Below, piece after piece: positions 1-7,260 of a DNA stretch of 9,787 nt; within the stretch, counting starts at the first letter, position 1; the number at the start of each line of letters is the position of its first letter. This stretch comes from Patescibacteria group bacterium (GTDB lineage Bacteria > Patescibacteriota > Kazan-3B-28): positions 1 to 9,787 of the forward strand of contig JAKLDB010000016.1 in the NCBI GenBank assembly GCA_022703745.1. Reading direction: 5' to 3'. A model generated the notes under the pieces. That model had not been told where the DNA came from. It made no database searches and saw only the letters and a list, made by a program, of their open reading frames with translations. The position numbers and the translations under genes were made by a program.

Positions 1-238
1 CAACATGGCAATAATGGCGCTTCGCAGTCTCGTACTCGAGGTGAGAAATGGCAATGGTCACACCGCGCGCCTTCTCTTCAGGAGCGTTATCAATTTCATC
101 GAACTTACGGGCAGTTGCCAAACCCTTATTGGCCAACACCTGGGTGATAGCCGCAGTTAGGGTGGTCTTACCGTGGTCAACGTGGCCAATAGTACCGACA
201 TTGACGTGAACCTTATCGCGCTTAAATGCTTCAGCCAT
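1..238 (-). CDS. tuf: Elongation factor Tu, N-terminal 79 residues (3' end outside window)
   Basis: EF-Tu is the GTPase that brings aminoacyl-tRNA to the ribosomal A site. Only the start of the G domain is visible. The protein begins [20 protein letters not shown]. It shows the P-loop GHVDHGKT (residues 18-25) and the switch I segment RGVTI (58-62) with the Mg-binding Thr61, and runs into RHYCHV at the window edge. The ATG at 238 fits the usual family start and has a Shine-Dalgarno GAGAGG five bases upstream. It follows fusA, as in most str operons, but a 211-nt gap with terminators and a candidate promoter separates the two. All seven visible lysines use AAG and arginines use CGC or CGT, unlike rpsL and rpsG upstream, which suggests strong translational selection. 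Identity is certain; whether the genome has a second tuf cannot be seen. Confidence 0.97.
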   Translation of the reverse strand, partial: MAEAFKRDKVHVNVGTIGHVDHGKTTLTAAITQVLANKGLATARKFDEIDNAPEEKARGVTIAISHLEYETAKRHYCHV

Positions 239-243
239 AATTT

Positions 244-249
244 CCTCTC
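244..249 (-). promoter_or_regulatory. Shine-Dalgarno site of tuf
   Basis: The minus strand reads GAGAGG followed by AAATT and the tuf ATG, a 5-nt spacer. It is the only clearly well-placed ribosome binding site among the five start codons visible in the window, and it supports the tuf start at 238. Confidence 0.8.
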
Positions 250-295
250 AAAAACTTCTTATAGATTAGTATAGGTGTAAAAAAGATACTTTTAG

Positions 296-324
296 AAAAT
301 ACCTAAATTCGGAGAATAAAGCAA
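296..324 (-). promoter_or_regulatory. Candidate sigma70-type promoter for tuf
   Basis: On the minus strand a -35-like TTGCTT (324-319) is followed after exactly 17 nt by a -10-like TATTTT (301-296). Matches to TTGACA/TATAAT are 3/6 and 4/6, so this is weak. It lies after the two terminators and would leave a leader of about 50 nt. An alternative -10, TATACT (273-268, 5/6 match), lies closer to tuf but has no convincing -35. That a promoter exists here is inferred mainly from the terminators upstream; which box is used is open. Confidence 0.35.
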
Positions 325-366
325 GGGTTTTCTTGAAAAATCCCTTCCATTTTCTCCTTCAAGTGT

Positions 367-392
367 AAAAAGCCGCTCCCCTAGCGGATTTT
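367..392 (-). terminator. Rho-independent terminator, second of a tandem pair after fusA
   Basis: On the minus strand the stem CCGCT (387-383) and AGCGG (377-373) closes a 5-nt AGGGG loop. It is followed by one C and a run of five T (371-367). An AAA tract before the stem can pair with the T run across one mismatch. This is the layout of an intrinsic terminator oriented to stop transcription leaving fusA, before the candidate tuf promoter. Confidence 0.75.
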
Positions 393-394
393 AT

Positions 395-423
395 AAAATA
401 CCCCGCTGTATAGCGGGATACTT
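395..423 (-). terminator. Hairpin terminator, first of a tandem pair after fusA
   Basis: On the minus strand, 27 nt after the fusA stop, CCCGCT (417-412) pairs perfectly with AGCGGG (407-402) around the loop ATAC. Two G-U wobbles and four A-T pairs can extend the stem to 12 bp (423-418 with 401-396). The tail GTATTTTAT is T-rich but interrupted, so it is likely weaker than the second hairpin. The G/C core is nearly the same as that of the second hairpin, which makes alternative pairing between them possible. Confidence 0.6.
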
Positions 424-449
424 GATATTTTGAATATTTTATGGCCTAA

Positions 450-2522
450 TTAGCCTTTCTTGGCAACCAATTCAGCTTGGATGTTGGCAGGCACTTTCTC
501 GTAATGGTCGAATTCCATGGTGTAGGCTGCCCGGCCTTGGGACATGGAACGGAGGTTGGTGGCATAGCCAAACATTTCAGCCAGTGGAACATGGGCACGA
601 ATTACCTTGGCGTTGGCACGGTCGGTCATTCCTTCTATTCTCCCCCGCTTGGAGTTGAGATCTCCCATTACATCACCGGCATAGTCTTCGGGGGTTACAA
701 CTTCTACTTTCATAATTGGTTCCAAGACAACAGGGTTTCCCTTACGCACACCTTCCGACAAACACATGCTCCCGGCAATTTGGAACGCCATTTCGTTGGA
801 GTCAACTTCGTGATATGAACCGTCAATCAAAGTGGCTTTGATATCCACAACCGGATAGCCAGCAATAACACCGCGAGTAAGCGAAGATTCTACACCTTTT
901 TGCACAGCAGGAATGTATTCGCGAGGAATAACACCACCAACGATTTTATTTACAAATTCGAATCCACCATCTTCTTTGGGTTCAAATTTAATAACCACGT
1001 GACCGTATTGTCCGCGACCACCAGTTTGTTTGATGTACTTAGTTTCGTTAGTTGCTTCTTGGGTGATGGTTTCACGGTAAGCTACCTGCGGTTTACCAAT
1101 GTTGGCTTCAACTTTGAATTCACGCTTCATGCGGTCAACGATAATATCCAAATGCAATTCACCCATACCTTCAATAATGGTCTGACCCGAATCAGCATCG
1201 GTGTGTACACGGAAGGTTGGATCTTCTTCTGCTAGTTTGCCTAAAGCCAGTGCCATCTTTTCTTGGTCAGCTTTGGACTTTGGTTCAACAGCAATTGAAA
1301 TTACTGGTTCGGGGAAAGTAATGGATTCTAGAATAATGGGGTGGGTTTCATCACAGAGAGTGTCTCCAGTAGTTACATCCTTCATTCCCACTAAGGCTCC
1401 GATTTCTCCAGCAAAAATCTCGTCCACTTCTTCACGGTGATTACTGTGCATCCGCAAGATGCGGCTGACTCTTTCTTTGGTTCCCTTACTTGCGTTGGTG
1501 ACATATGAGCCAGATTTAAGAGTTCCTGAATATACCCGGAAGTAGATGAGTTTTCCAACAAAAGGATCTGTAGCAATTTTGAAAGCAAGAGCGGCAAATG
1601 GTTCGCTATCCGAAGCACTGCGGGTAGTCTCTTCTCCAGATTTTGGATCAGTCCCTGTAACAGGAGGAATATCTAAAGGAGTGGGAAGATAGTCTACAAC
1701 TGCATCCAAGAGTTTCTGGACACCTTTGTTCTTCAAAGCAGAACCGCACATTACTGGAACTAGTTTGCCCGCAATAACGGCAGCACGCATTGCTTTCTTC
1801 AGCTCATCATTGGTAATAGCTTGGTCAGCCAAGAAACGTTCCATTAAAGCATCTTCGGTTTCGACAATTTTCTCCAGCATCTTATGGCGATACTCTCTAA
1901 CTTGTTCTTTCATTTCTTCAGGAACATCTGTTTCCAAGATATCCTTACCTAGATCATCTTGGTAGAGATAGGCTTTTTCAGTAATTAAATCGACTAGTCC
2001 TTTGTAGGTCTCGGCAGCACCAATGGGAAGCTGAATTGGAACAGCGTTGGCACCTAATCTATCTAAAATAGTTTTGTAGCAAAAATAAAAGTCTGCTCCC
2101 ATGCGGTCCATCTTGTTCACAAAACAAATGCGTGGGACATGGTATTTGTCCGCCTGACGCCAAACAGTCTCGGATTGCGGTTCCACACCGGCAACACCAT
2201 CGAAGACGACTACACCGCCGTCTAGTACGCGCAGAGAGCGTTCTACTTCAACAGTGAAATCTACGTGTCCTGGGGTATCGATAATATTGATTCGAGAATC
2301 GTTCCAAAAACAAGTGGTGGCGGCAGAGGTAATTGTAATTCCACGTTCTTGTTCCTGTTCCATCCAGTCCATCACTGCAGCACCTTCATGGACTTCACCA
2401 ATTTTGTAGGTTTTTCCGGTATAAAAAAGAATACGTTCAGAGACGGTAGTTTTTCCAGCATCAATATGGGCAATGATGCCGATGTTTCTAGTTTGTTCTA
2501 ATGAATATTGCCTTTCTGCCAT
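450..2522 (-). CDS. fusA: Elongation factor G
   Basis: EF-G is the GTPase that drives mRNA-tRNA translocation and, with ribosome recycling factor, splits ribosomes. The 690-residue length is normal for the family. Visible G-domain motifs are the P-loop AHIDAGKT (residues 18-25), RGIT of switch I (60-63), DTPGH (82-86) with the catalytic His86, NKMD (136-139), and a GSALKNKG G5 region near 258. Domains II and III follow. Domain IV is shown by [10 protein letters not shown] and by the tip loop DGSYHEVDS, whose His matches E. coli H583. Domain V is shown by [17 protein letters not shown] and the C-terminal [20 protein letters not shown] after the P-loop, instead of the common TTTTER, is a lineage hint. 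The ATG at 2522 is the only possible start: an in-frame TAA lies 15 nt upstream. GAGG directly abuts the ATG, which is too close for a standard site. The gene ends in tandem terminators. Confidence 0.99.
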   Translation of the reverse strand: MAERQYSLEQTRNIGIIAHIDAGKTTVSERILFYTGKTYKIGEVHEGAAVMDWMEQEQERGITITSAATTCFWNDSRINIIDTPGHVDFTVEVERSLRVLDGGVVVFDGVAGVEPQSETVWRQADKYHVPRICFVNKMDRMGADFYFCYKTILDRLGANAVPIQLPIGAAETYKGLVDLITEKAYLYQDDLGKDILETDVPEEMKEQVREYRHKMLEKIVETEDALMERFLADQAITNDELKKAMRAAVIAGKLVPVMCGSALKNKGVQKLLDAVVDYLPTPLDIPPVTGTDPKSGEETTRSASDSEPFAALAFKIATDPFVGKLIYFRVYSGTLKSGSYVTNASKGTKERVSRILRMHSNHREEVDEIFAGEIGALVGMKDVTTGDTLCDETHPIILESITFPEPVISIAVEPKSKADQEKMALALGKLAEEDPTFRVHTDADSGQTIIEGMGELHLDIIVDRMKREFKVEANIGKPQVAYRETITQEATNETKYIKQTGGRGQYGHVVIKFEPKEDGGFEFVNKIVGGVIPREYIPAVQKGVESSLTRGVIAGYPVVDIKATLIDGSYHEVDSNEMAFQIAGSMCLSEGVRKGNPVVLEPIMKVEVVTPEDYAGDVMGDLNSKRGRIEGMTDRANAKVIRAHVPLAEMFGYATNLRSMSQGRAAYTMEFDHYEKVPANIQAELVAKKG

Positions 2523-2537
2523 CCTCGTTGCTCTAAA
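2523..2537 (-). promoter_or_regulatory. rpsG-fusA gap with a Shine-Dalgarno-like GAGG touching the start codon
   Basis: The 15-nt gap reads TTTAGAGCAACGAGG and runs straight into the fusA ATG. GAGG (2526-2523) has zero spacing, and the only other purine stretch, AGAG, is a poor anti-Shine-Dalgarno match about 8 nt from the start. No alternative in-frame start exists, so fusA is probably translated by ribosomes that have just finished rpsG. Confidence 0.55.
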
Positions 2538-3011
2538 TTACATTCTGTTAAAGTGAGCAAACGCTTGGTTGGCTTCGGCCATCCGGTGGGTTTCCTCTTT
2601 TTTCTTCATTGCATCACCGGTGCCATTGTATGCATCGATAAGCTCTTGGGTTAGTTTGTCTGCAATTGGTTTGCCTTTGCGAGCCCGAGCTACTTGCACT
2701 AGCCACTTTAAGGCAATAACAGTTCGTCTGTCTGCGCTTACTTCGGTTGGTACTTGCAAGTTGGAGCCACCCATGCGACGGGCTTTCAGCTGAACAGATG
2801 GGGCGATGTTGTGAATAACAGTTTCAAAGATTTCGACTGGTTCTTTACCAAGTTTTTTGGCAGATGTTTCTAGGGCAGTGTAGACTGCTCTTTCGGCAAC
2901 GGTCTTTTTGCCGTTAACCATTATTTTATTAATAAAACGACCGATAAGAACATTACCGTATTTGCTATTGGGTTCGTAATTCTTAGTGATTTTTCTTTTG
3001 CTTCTTGCCAT
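2538..3011 (-). CDS. rpsG: 30S ribosomal protein S7
   Basis: S7 binds the 3' major domain of 16S rRNA, starts assembly of the 30S head and lines the E site. The 157-residue product matches the family over its whole length. It has a basic N-terminus ([20 protein letters not shown]), the conserved IMVNGKKTVAERAVYTALE stretch, the rRNA-binding segment with KARRMGGSNLQVPTEV (about residues 76-91) followed by RR, and the C-terminal signature KKKEETHRMAEANQAFAHF. The start codon overlaps the rpsL stop by one base (TAATG). A partial Shine-Dalgarno AGGT lies inside the rpsL end, its AGG six bases before the ATG, so S7 is probably made in a fixed ratio to S12. In E. coli S7 represses the str mRNA at a long rpsL-rpsG spacer; no such spacer exists here. 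Confidence 0.99.
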   Translation of the reverse strand: MARSKRKITKNYEPNSKYGNVLIGRFINKIMVNGKKTVAERAVYTALETSAKKLGKEPVEIFETVIHNIAPSVQLKARRMGGSNLQVPTEVSADRRTVIALKWLVQVARARKGKPIADKLTQELIDAYNGTGDAMKKKEETHRMAEANQAFAHFNRM

Positions 3012-3013
3012 TA
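3009..3013 (-). promoter_or_regulatory. TAATG stop-start overlap coupling rpsL to rpsG
   Basis: The rpsL stop TAA (3013-3011) and the rpsG start ATG (3011-3009) share one A on the minus strand. This arrangement is typical of termination-reinitiation coupling. The short AGGT upstream, within the last rpsL codons, could hold the ribosome during reinitiation. Confidence 0.8.
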
Positions 3014-3439
3014 TTTACCTACCACTTCAGTTTTCTTTGTTCCATATTTACTGCGACCCTGTTTTCTGTTTGCCGTACCAGCAGTATCTAGCTTTCCTCT
3101 CACTACATGGTAGCGAACACCTGGAAGGTCTTTTACTCTTCCTCCGCGGATCATGACGATAGAGTGCTCTTGCAAGTTGTGGCCAATGCCTGGAATATAT
3201 GCAGTTACTTCCATCCGGTTAGTCAGTCTTACCCTAGCAATCTTACGCAAAGCAGAGTTTGGTTTTTTTGGAGTAATGGTAGTAACTTTTGTACAAACTC
3301 CCCGTTTGAAGGGAGAACCTTTGCTTAGTTTGACTGGTCGATTTTTCAGCGTATTGAAACGCCGCATCATGGCAGGAGATTTGCTTTTGTGAGCAGAAGT
3401 TTTGCGACCTGATTTTAGTAGTTGGTTTACTGTTGGCAT
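3011..3439 (-). CDS. rpsL: 30S ribosomal protein S12
   Basis: S12 sits at the decoding centre and controls accuracy and the response to streptomycin. The 142-residue protein is longer than E. coli S12 (124) because of an internal segment near residues 18-42, which monoderm-type S12 proteins such as that of B. subtilis also have. Recognisable motifs are [14 protein letters not shown] at the N-terminus, [18 protein letters not shown] (57-67), [22 protein letters not shown] (86-107) and RSKYGTKK near the end. Lys58 and Lys103 correspond to the E. coli residues known as K42 and K87, so the classic streptomycin-resistance changes are absent. Asp104 is the position methylthiolated in E. coli. The start at 3439 fits the family N-terminus. 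The 20-nt gap after rpoC shows no clear Shine-Dalgarno site. The first nine lysine codons are all AAA. Confidence 0.99.
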   Translation of the reverse strand: MPTVNQLLKSGRKTSAHKSKSPAMMRRFNTLKNRPVKLSKGSPFKRGVCTKVTTITPKKPNSALRKIARVRLTNRMEVTAYIPGIGHNLQEHSIVMIRGGRVKDLPGVRYHVVRGKLDTAGTANRKQGRSKYGTKKTEVVGK

Positions 3440-3459
3440 ACCGTGCAGTCTATCTGATA
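3440..3459 (-). promoter_or_regulatory. rpoC-rpsL gap without a visible Shine-Dalgarno site
   Basis: The gap reads TATCAGATAGACTGCACGGT before the rpsL ATG. It contains no GGAG or AGGA core, no promoter-like pair and no terminator, so rpoC and rpsL are probably on one transcript and rpsL is translated by coupling. Confidence 0.5.
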
Positions 3460-6400
3460 TTACTCTGTTTTGTCAACCAGATCCGAGGTCTCGGTGTGAT
3501 ATTCATGGAAACCTGTTCCGGCAGGAATGAGTCTTCCGACAATGACATTTTCTTTTAAGCCTTTGAGGTAATCTACTTTTCCAGCAACCGCAGCATCTAC
3601 CAAGACACGAGTAGTTTCTTGGAAGGATGCAGCAGAGAGGAAGCTTTCGGTATTGAGAGAAGCCTTGGTAATGCCAAGAAGTAATTGGCTGGCGGTAGGC
3701 GGAGTTTTGCCTTTGGCTACTAGTTCTGCCGCAAGACGATTGAATCTGAGACGATCTAAAACTTCTCCGACAGTAAGTTCGCTATCCCCTTCTTTGTCTA
3801 TCCGTACTTTGGAAAACATTTGGCGGACAGTGATTTCTACGTGTTTGTCGCTAATGTTTTGTCCTTGCAGGTTGTAGATTTTCTGGATTTCATCAATGAC
3901 ATATCTCTGGGTTTCTTCAACACCCTTCAGTTGCATTAGATCCTTCAAGTTTAGTTGGCCTTCGGTTAGTTGTTGGCCACGTTCCACTACTTCTCCATCT
4001 TTTACCCGCAAGAATGTTCTGGAAGTTAGTTGGAATTCGTAGGCTTGTTTTTTGGTGTAGGTGAGATAAATAGCATTTCCTTCGAGATCGATAGTCGCGT
4101 TAGTGGGAGATTTTACTTCTTCGCCTTTTGATACTAGAAGTACATCGTTGCGCTTAACTTTCGCACCGTCTGTTACTTTTACTTCTGCACCCTTGGGAAC
4201 GGTAATATGGGCAATGGCATCTTCGTCGCCTTCTAGTCTCATTATTTTCTTGTTTCCAACCTCCATGATGCTGACAGCACCACTGACTGGAGCAAGCAAA
4301 GCTTCTGCCTTAGGGTTGCGAGCTTCGAATAGTTCTTCTACTCGCGGTACACCTTGAGTAATGTCGGCAGTAGAGGCTACACCACCAGTATGGAAAGTAC
4401 GCATAGTTAGCTGAGTTCCTGGTTCGCCAATACTTTGGGCAGCAACAATTCCCACTGCTTCTCCGATATTCACCAAGTGTCCTCTAGCAAGATCTTTGCC
4501 GTAACATTTCTGACACAGGCCCCATTCTGCTTCACACCAAATTGGAGAACGGACTATTACCGAATCTACTCCAGATGCATCGATGGCTTTGGCAAGATCT
4601 TCGGTGATGTATTCTCCGTTTGGAACAAGTACTTTGCCGTCTTTGTCCTTGATATCTTCTGCGGCATATCTGCCATCTAGACGTTTGGAGAGAGGATCCA
4701 TGAGGAGATCTTTTTCGTTGCGGTAAACACGAATACCTTGGCTGGTACCACAATCTGATTGAGAGATAACTACGTCTTGGCAGACATCTACTAGACGTCT
4801 AGTGAGGTAGCCTGCTTCAGAAGTACGCAAAGCAGTGTCTGACAGACCTTTGCGAGCACCGTGGGTGGACAAGAAGTATTCCAGAGATTCCAAACCTTCT
4901 TTGTAGTTGGATTTTACTGGAAGTTCGATCATGCTACCTAAAGCATTTACTTTCGTTCCAACGATTCCAACCATCTGGTTGAACTGTTCTAGAGAACCAC
5001 GAGCCCCAGAGTTGATCATCATGGCGGTTGGGTTGAATAGTCTTTGTCCAACTTGGGTTTTTAGTAAAGCTTCGACTTCCTGTTTAGTTTTTCCCCATAG
5101 GTTGATAACTAAACGTCTGCGTTCGTCTGCGGTAATGAGACCTTCTTTAAATTGTTGTTTAATACTTTCTACTTTGGTATCTGTAGCAGAAACCAGACTC
5201 TCTTTTTCGTTAGGAATTTCCAGATCGGCAGCAGAGAAAGTTGCTCCAGAGACGGTAGCGTATTTGAAACCGAGATCTTTGATATCATTTACCAGTTTCA
5301 CTGTTCGTTCCTGAGTCTGATCTTTGTAACAGCTAATAACGATTTTCTTCAGGGATTTTTTGTCGGCAACATCATTGAAATATTCAAAGTCCTCGGGAAG
5401 TACTTCGTTGAAGATTAGGCGACCAAGAGTAGTTTCTCTTATCTCGCCTTTGGCTGGAACTACAATTGGCGTGTGGAGATGAATAGCTCCATGAGCTAAA
5501 GCAAGCCGAGCTTCGTCGATACCAGTAAAGATTTTCTTGTGCTGTTTTTCGTCTACTTCTTTTTTGAGAGTGAGATAGTAGCAGCCGAGAATCATGTCTT
5601 GGTCAGCTAGAACAATTGGATCACCGGTAGCTGGCTTCAAAAGATTCTTAGTGGAAAGCATAATTTCTTCTGCTTCTTTTTGAGCAGCTTCAGAAAGTGG
5701 TAAGTGAATAGCCATCTGGTCTCCATCGAAGTCAGCGTTGAATGCGGTACAAGTCAAAGGATGCAGTTGGATTGCATTTCCTTCTACTAATATTGGTTTG
5801 AATGCTTGAATACCTAAACGGTGCAGTGTTGGTGCACGATTGAGAAGAACGTGGTAGTGTCCAATAACCGAATCCAGAGCATCCCAAACTTCGGTAGTTT
5901 CTTTTTCCACCATTTTTCCAGCGGTTTTGACGTTGTGGACAATGCCCTCGCTCATTAATCTGGAAATTACAAATGGTTTGAAGAGTTCCAGGGCAATGGA
6001 TTTTGGAACACCACATTCATCCAGAGCAAGATTCGGACCAACAACAATTACTGAACGACCAGAGTAGTCTACACGCTTACCCAGTAAGTTCTGGCGGAAG
6101 CGACCCTGCTTTCCTTTAAGCATGTCACTCAGAGATTTGAGTTGACGCTTGGTTGCGGTAGTAGTGGAAGTTTCACGGGCAGTGATGTCGAACAGAGCAT
6201 CTACTGCTTCTTGCAACATTCTTTTTTCGTTACGGGCAATTACTTCCGGAGCACCAATTTCCACTAGTTTTTTCAGACGATTGTTGCGGTTGATTACCCG
6301 ACGGTAGAGATCGTTGAGGTCGCTAGTAGCAAAACGGCCACCATCTAGCTGGACCATAGGGCGAAGATCTGGAGGAATAACTGGCAGAACGGTAACAAAC

Positions 6401-7248
6401 ATCCAAGAAGGATGAAGGCTAGATTTGAGCATGTTTTCAAGTAGCCGAAGACGCTTTTGCAGACGGCGATATTTCTGACCTGCAGCTTCTGTAAGTTGAA
6501 CACGGATGTCTTTTATTTCATCCTCAATGTTCATGTCTTTTACTAGTTGGAAAACTGCTTCGGCACCGATACCGGCCTTGAATACTTGGCCATATTTCAA
6601 AGCAAGATTACGGTATTCATGTTCGGTAAGAATCTGTTTTAGGCGGAGGTCTTTTACTTCGGTAACTGCAGTTTGGTAAGCGGCTTTCAGTTTCTCCAGT
6701 CGATCAGTAAGTTCGGCATCGTTCAGACGATTCTGTTTGTGCTCCGCTTTTAATCTATTGGTATGAGTCTTGTATTCCTGTTCAAGCTGACCTAGTGCTT
6801 GTTCGCGAGCAGACTCATCTATATTGGTAATGATGTAGGCGGCAAAATATATTACCTGCTCTAGTCTTCTGGCGGGTACGTTTAAAGTGAGTCCCAATCT
6901 AGATGGTGTACCACGCAGATACCAGATGTGGCTGACTGGAGCGGCAAGCTGAATGTGGCCCATCCGTTCACGTCGGACGGCTGCACGAGTAACTTCAACT
7001 CCGCATTTGTCGCAAGTAATGCCTTTGTAGCGGATCTTCTTGTATTTTCCGCAATAACATTCCCAATCTTTGGTTGGTCCAAAAATACGTTCATCGAACA
7101 AACCATCTTTTTCTGGACGCAGTGTACGGTAGTTAATGGTCTCGGGCTTAGTTACTTCTCCGTGCGACCAATGCAAAATATGTTCGGGGGAAGCGATTCC
7201 AATCCGAATGGCCAAAAAGTCGCTAACTGAAGAAATTTCTTTGCTCAT
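3460..7248 (-). CDS. rpoC: DNA-directed RNA polymerase subunit beta'
   Basis: Beta' carries the catalytic Mg site of RNA polymerase. The 1262-residue protein is complete. In order: zinc ribbon Cys64, Cys66, Cys79 and Cys82; a charged, coiled-coil-like stretch at about 145-215; clamp helices that bind sigma near 310-350; switch 2 with [19 protein letters not shown] (380-398); the catalytic [10 protein letters not shown] (504-513) with Asp506, Asp508 and Asp510; the F-loop region (757-773); the bridge helix around [17 protein letters not shown] (791-807); the second zinc site Cys833, Cys905, Cys912 and Cys915; the trigger-loop segment [12 protein letters not shown] (945-956); and a C-terminal [12 protein letters not shown]...[15 protein letters not shown]. 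The proteobacterial trigger-loop insertion is absent. The F-loop is unusual: GIVGTK stands where most bacteria have GMRGLM. The start at 7248 lies 12 nt after rpoB with no Shine-Dalgarno site. Confidence 0.99.
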   Translation of the reverse strand: MSKEISSVSDFLAIRIGIASPEHILHWSHGEVTKPETINYRTLRPEKDGLFDERIFGPTKDWECYCGKYKKIRYKGITCDKCGVEVTRAAVRRERMGHIQLAAPVSHIWYLRGTPSRLGLTLNVPARRLEQVIYFAAYIITNIDESAREQALGQLEQEYKTHTNRLKAEHKQNRLNDAELTDRLEKLKAAYQTAVTEVKDLRLKQILTEHEYRNLALKYGQVFKAGIGAEAVFQLVKDMNIEDEIKDIRVQLTEAAGQKYRRLQKRLRLLENMLKSSLHPSWMFVTVLPVIPPDLRPMVQLDGGRFATSDLNDLYRRVINRNNRLKKLVEIGAPEVIARNEKRMLQEAVDALFDITARETSTTTATKRQLKSLSDMLKGKQGRFRQNLLGKRVDYSGRSVIVVGPNLALDECGVPKSIALELFKPFVISRLMSEGIVHNVKTAGKMVEKETTEVWDALDSVIGHYHVLLNRAPTLHRLGIQAFKPILVEGNAIQLHPLTCTAFNADFDGDQMAIHLPLSEAAQKEAEEIMLSTKNLLKPATGDPIVLADQDMILGCYYLTLKKEVDEKQHKKIFTGIDEARLALAHGAIHLHTPIVVPAKGEIRETTLGRLIFNEVLPEDFEYFNDVADKKSLKKIVISCYKDQTQERTVKLVNDIKDLGFKYATVSGATFSAADLEIPNEKESLVSATDTKVESIKQQFKEGLITADERRRLVINLWGKTKQEVEALLKTQVGQRLFNPTAMMINSGARGSLEQFNQMVGIVGTKVNALGSMIELPVKSNYKEGLESLEYFLSTHGARKGLSDTALRTSEAGYLTRRLVDVCQDVVISQSDCGTSQGIRVYRNEKDLLMDPLSKRLDGRYAAEDIKDKDGKVLVPNGEYITEDLAKAIDASGVDSVIVRSPIWCEAEWGLCQKCYGKDLARGHLVNIGEAVGIVAAQSIGEPGTQLTMRTFHTGGVASTADITQGVPRVEELFEARNPKAEALLAPVSGAVSIMEVGNKKIMRLEGDEDAIAHITVPKGAEVKVTDGAKVKRNDVLLVSKGEEVKSPTNATIDLEGNAIYLTYTKKQAYEFQLTSRTFLRVKDGEVVERGQQLTEGQLNLKDLMQLKGVEETQRYVIDEIQKIYNLQGQNISDKHVEITVRQMFSKVRIDKEGDSELTVGEVLDRLRFNRLAAELVAKGKTPPTASQLLLGITKASLNTESFLSAASFQETTRVLVDAAVAGKVDYLKGLKENVIVGRLIPAGTGFHEYHTETSDLVDKTE

Positions 7249-7260
7249 AGATATAGTTTG
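7249..7260 (-). promoter_or_regulatory. rpoB-rpoC gap without a visible Shine-Dalgarno site
   Basis: The 12 nt between the rpoB TAA and the rpoC ATG read CAAACTATATCT. No purine-rich ribosome binding site is present there or in the last rpoB codons. The rpoC start is nevertheless well supported by the protein N-terminus, so coupled reinitiation after rpoB is the simplest reading. Confidence 0.5.

Noticed and set aside
303..350. A 15-codon minus-strand reading frame (MEGIFQENPCFILRI) after the fusA terminators, preceded by AAGGAG.
   Set aside because: The Shine-Dalgarno spacing is only 3 nt, the frame overlaps the candidate tuf promoter, and it would need read-through of both terminators. The peptide has no leader-peptide feature such as a run of one amino acid. 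Conservation in relatives would be needed to revive it.
332..363. Inverted repeat CTTGAA / TTCAAG with a 20-nt spacer in the fusA-tuf gap.
   Set aside because: Six-base arms do not extend further and the spacer is long. A match of this size is expected by chance in AT-rich DNA, and it has no T run to act as a terminator.
4930..4980. A compensated frameshift as the cause of the odd beta' F-loop.
   Set aside because: Conserved residues resume in the same frame on both sides at the expected spacing. A pair of opposite frameshifts within the loop cannot be fully excluded without reads, but nothing in the sequence, such as a homopolymer run, suggests it.
4907..5314. A 135-codon plus-strand frame opposite rpoC.
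   Set aside because: It lies wholly antisense to strongly conserved rpoC codons, the peptide has no recognisable family features, and its openness follows from rpoC codon use. The other plus-strand frames opposite rpoB, rpoC, rpsL, rpsG and fusA were dismissed for the same reason.
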